DNA from: Bacteroidota bacterium
Lineage (GTDB): Bacteria; Bacteroidota; Ignavibacteria; Kapaibacteriales; UBA2268
DNA length: 5,492 nucleotides
NCBI GenBank assembly: GCA_017428585.1
Contig: JAFRQN010000106.1
Location: 1-5,492, forward strand
Reading direction: 5' to 3'
Made by a program: the position numbers and the translations under genes. Position 1 is the first letter of the stretch; each line of letters opens with the position of its first letter. Shown piece after piece: positions 1 through 5,492 of this stretch. The notes beneath the pieces were generated by a model, which saw nothing but the letters and a program-made list of their open reading frames with translations, searched no databases and was not told the origin of the DNA.

Positions 1-2
1 AA

Positions 3-434
3 GAAAACAATTACATTCCAGTCAGAAATAAAGGGAATATAGGACGCAACGGTGGCGACTCAGGTGATTTATTAGTAATAATACAAGAAATACCTAATCA
101 AAAATTCAAACGTTTGAACAATAATATAATCTATACCTTAAATGTTACTTTCCCCAATTTAGCATTAGGCGGAGAAGTAGAAATAAATACATTAGATGGT
201 ATTGAAAAAGTAAAAATACCATCTGGAAGTCAACCAAATGATACAATAAAATTATCAAATAAAGGTATTCAAGATATAAATTCTAAAAAACGTGGTGATT
301 TTATTATTTTGTTAAATCTTATAATTCCAAAAAAATTATCACAGAAAGAAAAAACAATTATAACAGAATTAAGCACACAAGATAATTTTTTATCACCAAA
401 TATTAGTAAAAAATCAAAAGGATTCTTCAAATAA
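3..434 (+). CDS. dnaJ: DnaJ-type co-chaperone, C-terminal part (5' end outside window)
   Basis: This is the end of a DnaJ/Hsp40 co-chaperone, which delivers unfolded clients to DnaK and stimulates its ATPase in the cytoplasm. The frame is open from base 3, so the TTG at 114 is an internal Leu codon and not the start; 143 residues are visible. They cover the end of C-terminal domain I (RNGGDSGDLLVIIQE at visible residues 15-29, matching the family's GG..GDL.V pattern) and all of domain II (LALGGEVEINTLDG near residues 53-66, then KIPSGSQPND and RGDF). The tail NISKKSKGFFK resembles the usual Lys/Phe-rich DnaJ end. The J domain, Gly/Phe region and any zinc fingers lie upstream, so CbpA-like and DnaJ forms cannot be told apart here. 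Domain II is somewhat divergent: KFKRLNNNIIY stands where most homologues have F.R.G.DL. The ddl start follows the stop after 20 bases, which suggests cotranscription. Confidence 0.88.
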   Translation, partial: ENNYIPVRNKGNIGRNGGDSGDLLVIIQEIPNQKFKRLNNNIIYTLNVTFPNLALGGEVEINTLDGIEKVKIPSGSQPNDTIKLSNKGIQDINSKKRGDFIILLNLIIPKKLSQKEKTIITELSTQDNFLSPNISKKSKGFFK

Positions 435-454
435 AATTAATTAATAGATAGTAA

Positions 455-1489
455 ATGAAAATAGCTGTTATTTATGGTGGTATATCACCAGAAAGGAATG
501 TTTCTATAGCAGGAGGACGTGCTGTTATAGATGCTCTACGTGCAAAAGGACATGAAGTTGTCCCAATCGATCCTGCATTTGGTGCAGATCAAGAAAGGAA
601 AGCTGAAACTTTAACAAGTAATATAGAATCTTTTGCAACACAAGAAGAATTATCTCAATTTACCCCAAGAAATATAATAGATTGTTTTGCATCTAACTTA
701 TTTGATGGTGTAGAATTTGCATTTATATTATTACATGGCAAATATGGTGAGGACGGAACTGTTCAATCTTTATTAGATTTACGTGGTATTCCATATACAA
801 GCAGTGGTTTCCAAGCAAGTGCAATTGCAATGGATAAAATTACCAGTAAAAATATCTTTTTAGCAAATCATATCACTACCCCGCCATGGGATGTATTAAC
901 CCCTGCTGATGCAGATGATGAAACTTATCTTATGCAGGTAAAAAAGATATTAGGTAAAAATATTGTTGTAAAACCTGCCGATTTAGGATCAACTATAGGA
1001 TTAACAAGGATAAAAGACGCAACAGTTGAAGATATAGCTGATGCAATAAGAGTTGCAGCAAAATACTCTTCAAATATATTAGCAGAACGTTATATCGAAG
1101 GTCGAGAATTAACTGTTGGTATTTTAGATGCTCAGACATTTCCTATAATTGAAATAGTTCCTCACGAAGATTTTTATGATTATAAACATAAATATTCTAA
1201 AGGATCAACAAATTACATTTGTCCAGCAGAAATTCCTGAAGACATAGCTAATTTCATTTGCAATATGGCAGTTGATGCTTATAAAGCATTAGGTTGTACA
1301 AACATTGCACGTGCAGATTTTATTCTTGATCATGACGGACAGCCTTACTGCTTAGAAATTAACACAATACCAGGTTTTTGTTCTACAAGCTTAGTACCTA
1401 TGGCAGCAAAGCAATTAGGTATAGAATTTGGCGATCTATGTGAAATATTAATAGCAAGAGCATTACAAAAAAGAAAGAAAGTAAAATAA
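455..1489 (+). CDS. ddl: D-alanine--D-alanine ligase
   Basis: This ATP-grasp ligase joins two D-alanines in the cytoplasm to make the dipeptide that MurF adds to the peptidoglycan precursor. The 344-residue protein is complete. The N-terminal motif GGISPERNVS holds the expected D-Ala-binding Glu (E13). HGKYGEDG is at 94-101, the ATP-site lysines are K128 and K173, and the flexible loop KPADLGSTIG is at 173-182. FYDYKHKY at 240-247 matches the E. coli DdlB omega-loop segment FYDYEAKY; it keeps the tyrosine typical of D-Ala rather than D-lactate ligases. R286, D288, E301 and N303 fit the Mg/ATP and substrate ligands. The segment after the PG turn reads PGFCSTSLVPMAA, where most homologues have PGMTSHS or PGMTSTS. 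The protein is about 40 residues longer than DdlB, with the extra length around residues 42-85. The ATG start gives the canonical MKIAVIYGG opening; the A/T-rich leader before it has no Shine-Dalgarno sequence. Confidence 0.96.
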   Translation: MKIAVIYGGISPERNVSIAGGRAVIDALRAKGHEVVPIDPAFGADQERKAETLTSNIESFATQEELSQFTPRNIIDCFASNLFDGVEFAFILLHGKYGEDGTVQSLLDLRGIPYTSSGFQASAIAMDKITSKNIFLANHITTPPWDVLTPADADDETYLMQVKKILGKNIVVKPADLGSTIGLTRIKDATVEDIADAIRVAAKYSSNILAERYIEGRELTVGILDAQTFPIIEIVPHEDFYDYKHKYSKGSTNYICPAEIPEDIANFICNMAVDAYKALGCTNIARADFILDHDGQPYCLEINTIPGFCSTSLVPMAAKQLGIEFGDLCEILIARALQKRKKVK

Positions 1490-1498
1490 TAGTTTTAA

Positions 1499-1540
1499 AT
1501 AAATAGTAATTATAATTTTTTAATTATAATTACTATTTAT
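1499..1540. repeat. Perfect 19-bp inverted repeat (hairpin) upstream of the antiporter gene
   Basis: The left arm ATAAATAGTAATTATAATT (1499-1517) and the right arm (1522-1540) are exact reverse complements, separated by TTTT (1518-1521). It lies in the 59-base gap between the ddl stop and the antiporter ATG, and leaves only eight bases before that ATG. Only one of the 19 pairs is G-C, and no T run follows the right arm, so it is not a classic intrinsic terminator. It could be a 3' end-protecting stem for ddl mRNA, a structure limiting ribosome access to the antiporter start, or a symmetric protein-binding site. The repeat itself is seen directly; the role is inferred. Confidence 0.85.
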
Positions 1541-1548
1541 AATAAAAT

Positions 1549-3567
1549 ATGCCTATGATAGATTTAAACAAACTTAATCTACCTTTTTCAAATCTTATTA
1601 TAATTGTAACTGTCTTATTTTTAATATTATTAATAACTCCTATTATTACTAAGAAATTACGTATTCCTTCAATAATAGGATTAATTATTTTTGGAGCTGT
1701 AGTTGGTCCAAATGGTATTAATATTATTTCAATAAATGATGGTATAAAATTATTAGGTGAAATTGGTTTAATGATGATTATGTTTTTAGCAGGCATAGAA
1801 TTAGAATTTAGCCAATTAAAGGAAAATAAGCAAAAAAGTATATTTTTTGGTTTTATAACAGTATTATTACCTGCAATAGTATTATTTACAGCAACCTATT
1901 TATATTATCAATTATCATTAACGACTTCCCTGTTAATCTCATTAATGTTTTCAAGCCAAACATTAGTAGCATATCCTGTTGTAAGCCGATCTGGTCTTTC
2001 AAATCATACCAGCTCAATTACAGCAATTGGCGGTACTGTAATAGCAGATGCATTCATTCTATTTTTAATAGGAATAATTATTTCTGGCGTCAAAACAAAT
2101 TTAACATTTAATTATATAATAACTTTTATACTAAGCATTACAGCTTTTATATTGATAGTATCCTTTCTGCTGCCTTATATAGTAAAAAAGATATTCTCCA
2201 ATTTTGAAGATACAGAAAATTTATTTTTCTTATTAATAATAACAACAATGTTTTTGTCAGCATCTTTGGCTTATTTAGTTGGTTTAGAAGCAATATTAGG
2301 TGCTTTTTTAGCAGGAATATCCTTAAATCGTTATATACCAAAAACATCATCATTAATGTCAAATTTACAATTTATAGGCAATACTATATTTATTCCATGT
2401 TTTTTATTTTACGTTGGAACATTTATAAATTTCTCATTAATATTTGATAATACTTCAATGATATTATTTTCAATAGTTATTATTATTATTGCTATAATAT
2501 GTAAATATTTATCATCTTATATAACAGGAAAACTATTTAAATTCAAAAAAACAGAAATATCACTATTATTTGGATTATCAACTACACGTGCAGCAGCTGT
2601 TATCGCAGTTGCTATTGTATGTTTTGAAGAAAACTTAATCAATAATTATGTATTAAATACAGCAGTATTGCTAATTGCAGTATCTTGTATATTTGGTGTT
2701 ATAATAACAGAAAGAGCATGCCGAAAAATTTTATTAGCAAAAGACAATAATGCTGCTCAAGATTATGAAACTATAGAAAACATACTCGTTCCTTATGCAA
2801 ATCCAAATAATATCAATATACTTTTAGATGTTGCAGCAACTCAACTTAACTCAACTAAACACAGCATAATATATCCATTGGCTGTTATAACAGAAAATAC
2901 AGAGTATAAACAAACAGTAAATACCAATAAAAATATATTAGAAAAGTTAATAAAACATTCTTATCCATCATATATACAATTCCAGCCAAGTATAAGAATA
3001 GATACCAATCCAGTATCTGGAATTTTGCGTGCAACTAAAGAATTAATGATAACATCTTTAATTATTGGATGGACAGGAAGAACTACAAAATTTGAAACAT
3101 TAGGCAGTAATATATATGCAATATTAGAGCAAACAAGCATACAAACCTTGATATGCCATATTAATAACGCAACAATTAGTACATTTTCTAAATTAATAGC
3201 AATTGTACCTAAATATGCTGAATATGAAAAAGGATTTAAAAAATGGCTGTTTTCTATAAATTCTTTTAAGAAAAATCTATCTTATAATACAATATTTATA
3301 AGTGAAGAAGCAACTTGCAATTCTTTAAAAGAAACTTGTTCTAATCTGCGTATAAATACTAAATCAAAATATATTTACTCTAATAATGAAAATGAAACTA
3401 TTAATACATTAGATAGAATTTATGACAAAAATTCTCTAATTGTAATAATAGCAGGACGAAATAAAAGTATTTCTTATAATACATCAACTGATCATATATT
3501 ACGAATAATATCACAATCAGAAAAGAATAAAAACTTTATCGTTTTATTCCCTGAAGAATATTCTTAA
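1549..3567 (+). CDS. CPA2-family cation:proton antiporter with Usp-like C-terminal domain
   Basis: This inner-membrane monovalent cation (Na+ or K+):proton antiporter belongs to the Kef/NapA-like branch and is likely involved in pH and ion homeostasis. The protein has 672 residues. Residues about 12-390 are a run of some 12-13 hydrophobic segments typical of the Na_H_Exchanger fold. Family signatures include RIPSIIGLIIFGAVVGPNG (38-56), GLMMIMFLAGIELE (73-86), SSQTLVAYPVVSRSGL (135-150) and GLEAILGAFLAGISLNR (245-261). D167 in VIADAF fits the ion-binding Asp, with Ala where related proteins often have Thr or Asn/Asp before it. K319 in a later segment fits the conserved basic residue. Residues about 400-672 are soluble and look like two degenerate universal stress protein units (NILVPYANP near 411, LIIGWTGR near 504, LIAIVPKYAEY near 549, VIIAGRNKSISY near 632). 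No RCK/TrkA-N glycine motif is visible, unlike KefB/C. The ATG at 1549 is followed two codons later by another at 1555; either could be used. Ion specificity cannot be read from sequence. Confidence 0.92.
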   Translation: MPMIDLNKLNLPFSNLIIIVTVLFLILLITPIITKKLRIPSIIGLIIFGAVVGPNGINIISINDGIKLLGEIGLMMIMFLAGIELEFSQLKENKQKSIFFGFITVLLPAIVLFTATYLYYQLSLTTSLLISLMFSSQTLVAYPVVSRSGLSNHTSSITAIGGTVIADAFILFLIGIIISGVKTNLTFNYIITFILSITAFILIVSFLLPYIVKKIFSNFEDTENLFFLLIITTMFLSASLAYLVGLEAILGAFLAGISLNRYIPKTSSLMSNLQFIGNTIFIPCFLFYVGTFINFSLIFDNTSMILFSIVIIIIAIICKYLSSYITGKLFKFKKTEISLLFGLSTTRAAAVIAVAIVCFEENLINNYVLNTAVLLIAVSCIFGVIITERACRKILLAKDNNAAQDYETIENILVPYANPNNINILLDVAATQLNSTKHSIIYPLAVITENTEYKQTVNTNKNILEKLIKHSYPSYIQFQPSIRIDTNPVSGILRATKELMITSLIIGWTGRTTKFETLGSNIYAILEQTSIQTLICHINNATISTFSKLIAIVPKYAEYEKGFKKWLFSINSFKKNLSYNTIFISEEATCNSLKETCSNLRINTKSKYIYSNNENETINTLDRIYDKNSLIVIIAGRNKSISYNTSTDHILRIISQSEKNKNFIVLFPEEYS

Positions 3568-3621
3568 TTATTCAGTTAATAAATAGAAAGATATTTTTTC
3601 ACACAATATAAATATATAAAT

Positions 3622-4833
3622 ATGTTTGCAACAGTTAATGAACAAATGGACGCATTCAAAGCTGGTACCGTGGAATTGCTGCCAGAAGATGAATTAGCAA
3701 AAAAAATAGAATTATCCATTAAGAATAAAAAACCATTAAATATCAAGCTGGGAGCAGATCCAAGCAGACCAGACTTACATATTGGACATGCAGTTGTGCT
3801 TCATAAATTACGTCAATTTCAAGAATATGGACACAATGCTGTATTAATTATAGGTGATTTTACTGGCATGATAGGCGATCCATCAGGAAAATCAAAAACA
3901 CGTCCACAATTAACTCAAGAAGAAACAGCTATTAATGGCAAAAGTTATCTTGAACAGGCAACAATTATACTTAATAAAGAACGTCTACAGGTTAGATGGA
4001 ATACAGAATGGCTGTTAAAGCTAAATTTTGCAGATATAATAAGATTATCTGCAAAATATACAGTAGCTCAAATATTGGAAAGAGACGATTTCTCAAAACG
4101 TTATAAATCTAATCAACCAATATCTGTTCACGAATTTTTGTATCCATTAGCACAAGCTTATGATTCTTACGCAATAAGTTCTGACGTAGAACTTGGCGGT
4201 TCTGACCAAAAATTCAATTTAATAGTAGGCCGTGAAATACAAAAAGCTTATGGACAAGAACCACAATGTATAGTTACAATGCCGCTCTTAGAAGGTACTG
4301 ATGGTGTAGAAAAAATGAGTAAATCATTAGATAATTATATAGCTCTTACAGATACACCACGTGATATGTTTGGCAAAATCATGTCTATTCCTGATAATAT
4401 GATAACAAAGTATTTGCAATATGCAGCATTTGCTGATTTAAAAACTGTAAATGAAACAGCAAAAGGTTTAGAAGATGGAACAATACATCCAAGAAATGCA
4501 AAAGTAGATACAGCAAAACGCGTTGTTGCTATTTATCACGGTATGGAAGAAGCAGAAAACGCTTTTTCAGAATTTGAAAGAATATTCAAAAATAAAGAAT
4601 TGCCAGATAATATTGATACTTTCGAAGTAAGTCAAAAAGAAATGCCAATCCTTGAGTTATTATTTACCACTAAATTAGCTCCTTCAAAAAAAGAAGCAAG
4701 ACGCTTAATTGAACAAGGCGGTGTTAGTATAAATAATGAAAAAGTCAGTGATTTCATGGCTAAAATAGACTTATCAGAACAAAAACTAATAAAAGTAGGA
4801 AAAAGAAAATTCTTAAATGTAATCTATAAATAA
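3622..4833 (+). CDS. tyrS: Tyrosyl-tRNA synthetase
   Basis: This class I aminoacyl-tRNA synthetase charges tRNA-Tyr with tyrosine in the cytoplasm. The 403-residue protein is complete. The Rossmann-fold catalytic domain carries HIGH exactly (53-56, in DLHIGHAVVLHKL), then GDFTGMIGDPSGKS (78-91), the tyrosine/adenylate pocket YPLAQAYDSY (174-183), GGSDQKFNLIVGR (192-204) and an intact KMSKS loop (231-235). A helical tRNA-binding region follows, and a C-terminal S4-type RNA-binding domain begins near residue 341 (SKKEARRLIEQGGVSINNEKV, 355-375, is its core). Length, exact HIGH and the QKFNL.VGR segment suggest the TyrZ-like bacterial subgroup rather than the E. coli type; this is inference from memory. 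The ATG start gives the usual opening with EQMDAFKAGTVELLPEDEL. The 54-base gap from the antiporter stop is A/T-rich, with no Shine-Dalgarno sequence, T-box or hairpin that I can see. Transcription ends at the hairpin 44 bases after the stop. Confidence 0.97.
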   Translation: MFATVNEQMDAFKAGTVELLPEDELAKKIELSIKNKKPLNIKLGADPSRPDLHIGHAVVLHKLRQFQEYGHNAVLIIGDFTGMIGDPSGKSKTRPQLTQEETAINGKSYLEQATIILNKERLQVRWNTEWLLKLNFADIIRLSAKYTVAQILERDDFSKRYKSNQPISVHEFLYPLAQAYDSYAISSDVELGGSDQKFNLIVGREIQKAYGQEPQCIVTMPLLEGTDGVEKMSKSLDNYIALTDTPRDMFGKIMSIPDNMITKYLQYAAFADLKTVNETAKGLEDGTIHPRNAKVDTAKRVVAIYHGMEEAENAFSEFERIFKNKELPDNIDTFEVSQKEMPILELLFTTKLAPSKKEARRLIEQGGVSINNEKVSDFMAKIDLSEQKLIKVGKRKFLNVIYK

Positions 4834-4876
4834 AATATAAATAAAGATTATAATTTATAATTTATTAAAAATTAAA

Positions 4877-4915
4877 ATAAAAAAAAGGTATCTTATTAAG
4901 ATACCTTTTTTTTAT
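4877..4915. terminator. Bidirectional intrinsic terminator between tyrS and the OmpA-like gene
   Basis: GGTATCTT (4887-4894) pairs with AAGATACC (4898-4905) around an ATT loop. The core is flanked by eight A (4879-4886) and eight T (4906-4913), which extend the stem to 18 perfect pairs (4877-4894 with 4898-4915). Read from either strand, the hairpin is followed by a T run, so it suits both the forward tyrS transcript and the convergent reverse gene, whose stop is at 4938. The rest of the gap (4834-4876) is A/T-only or nearly so, with nothing else recognisable. Confidence 0.93.
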
Positions 4916-4937
4916 ATTTATTATCTATTCTAAATGA

Positions 4938-5492
4938 CTAGTTAACAGAAGTAATGATTGATTCTATAAGCACTTGTACAGTTCTATTATAGAAACGGCC
5001 TTCTGGAATATCATTTGGATAAATAGGATCTTCAGGACCAACACCCTTTACATTAAGAGATTTATATTGACCTTTAGATTGTTTATGGATACCAGCACGT
5101 ACTGTATTAGCACGTCTTGTTGACAATTTAACGTTGAAGTCAAAGAGACCTACGATATCTGTATGACCAATGACATCGATTTCTGAAGTAGAAATTACAC
5201 GGTTATAAACGTAATCTCTCATCACACGTTCATTGACTGGCCCTGCCTCTGCACTACCGAATGGGAACAGGATCAAGCTATAGTTTTCACGAGTTTTACC
5301 TTCACCTGTAGCAATGATACGTTCCTCTGTAGAAACTTGTAATACTGGGATTTCAACAGGATCAGAAGAACAAACAGCACCAGATTTAGTAGTAACGAAC
5401 ATTTGAGCAGTAAATGGAAGATTATCTTTTGGATATTCACCATCTTCATTTGTCCAATCCCAAGTATAAGTAGGATCAGTAATTCCAATCTT
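4938..5492 (-). CDS. OmpA-family peptidoglycan-binding protein, C-terminal part (5' end outside window)
   Basis: This is the C-terminal 184 residues of an envelope protein on the minus strand, ending at TAG (4940-4938). The frame stays open to the window edge, so the ATG at 5402-5400 is internal and the true start lies beyond 5492. The first visible 50 or so residues (KIGITDPTYTWDWTNEDGEY, then PFTAQMFVTTKSGAVCSSDP) look like the end of a beta-rich extracytoplasmic domain. Next comes an OmpA-like domain: NYSLILFPFGSAEAG, then DVIGHTDIVG, then the peptidoglycan-binding signature DFNVKLSTRRANTV (about 5150-5100), which keeps the Asp, Asn, LS and Arg-Ala positions used to bind diaminopimelate. 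It closes with EGRFYNRTVQVLIES. The likely role is anchoring the outer membrane or a surface complex to the cell wall; the unseen N-terminal part would show whether it is a barrel, lipoprotein or larger secreted protein. Its base composition is clearly richer in GC than the other genes, which suggests codon optimisation for high expression. Confidence 0.88.
   Translation of the reverse strand, partial: KIGITDPTYTWDWTNEDGEYPKDNLPFTAQMFVTTKSGAVCSSDPVEIPVLQVSTEERIIATGEGKTRENYSLILFPFGSAEAGPVNERVMRDYVYNRVISTSEIDVIGHTDIVGLFDFNVKLSTRRANTVRAGIHKQSKGQYKSLNVKGVGPEDPIYPNDIPEGRFYNRTVQVLIESIITSVN

Noticed and set aside
114..434. A separate 106-residue gene starting at TTG 114
   Set aside because: The same frame is open back to base 3 and the upstream residues continue the DnaJ domain, so TTG 114 is an internal codon.
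1533..1796. Minus-strand ORF of 87 residues
   Set aside because: It lies opposite the start of the antiporter gene, is low-complexity (Ile/Lys/Asn-rich) and has no recognisable motif; it is a shadow of the AT-rich membrane-coding strand.
2147..2362. Minus-strand ORF of 71 residues
   Set aside because: It lies wholly inside the antiporter gene on the opposite strand and is Leu-rich as expected for the antisense of membrane segments.
2474..2500. TTA/ATT microsatellite-like run inside the antiporter gene that might cause phase variation
   Set aside because: It encodes an Ile-rich membrane segment, the unit is three bases so slippage would not shift the frame, and the run is short.
3568..3621. 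Possible Bacteroides-type promoter (TAnnTTTG) before tyrS
   Set aside because: TATTTTTTC near 3593 only loosely resembles the -7 box, and such matches are expected by chance in DNA this AT-rich; no matching -33 element stands out.
4834..4876. Repeated TATAATT units after tyrS as a regulatory repeat
   Set aside because: Only two short copies are seen in sequence made almost entirely of A and T, so chance is a sufficient explanation.
5273..5488. Minus-strand ORF of 71 residues overlapping the OmpA-like gene
   Set aside because: It is in another frame of the same strand as a gene with clear domain motifs, and its Leu-rich sequence shows no family resemblance.

Overview
This is an ordinary chromosomal stretch from a strongly AT-rich bacterium. 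It holds four forward genes followed by one convergent reverse gene. I read it as the Bacteroidota/Chlorobi (FCB) side of bacteria, possibly the Ignavibacteria/Kapabacteria branch. Three things point there: no recognisable Shine-Dalgarno sequence before any of the three visible starts, a KefB/NapA-like antiporter with a degenerate Usp-like tail of the kind common in Bacteroidota, and an OmpA-type protein whose end (EGRFYNRTVQV) resembles proteins I associate with that branch. The phylum-level placement is moderately supported. The finer placement comes from remembered sequence style and is tentative.

Layout from left to right. The window opens inside a dnaJ-type co-chaperone gene, of which only the C-terminal substrate-binding part is present (3-434). 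After 20 bases comes a complete D-alanine--D-alanine ligase gene, ddl (455-1489), for peptidoglycan precursor synthesis. A 59-base gap holds a perfect 19-bp inverted repeat that ends eight bases before the next start codon. A large CPA2-type cation:proton antiporter with a Usp-like cytoplasmic tail follows (1549-3567), then a complete tyrosyl-tRNA synthetase, tyrS (3622-4833). A strong symmetrical hairpin with A and T runs (4877-4915) forms a bidirectional terminator. Beyond it, on the minus strand, is the C-terminal part of an OmpA-family peptidoglycan-binding protein (4938-5492, running off the window).

The forward genes lie in the same direction with short gaps (20, 59 and 54 bases) and could be cotranscribed, but they do not form one pathway: protein folding, cell-wall precursor synthesis, ion homeostasis and translation. 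The ddl and OmpA-like genes both concern the cell envelope, but they are convergent and separated by the terminator. I see no mobile element, CRISPR array, RNA gene or defence system, and no convincing sign of a new multi-gene system. The most notable features are the hairpin in front of the antiporter and the sharp rise in GC in the OmpA-like gene.
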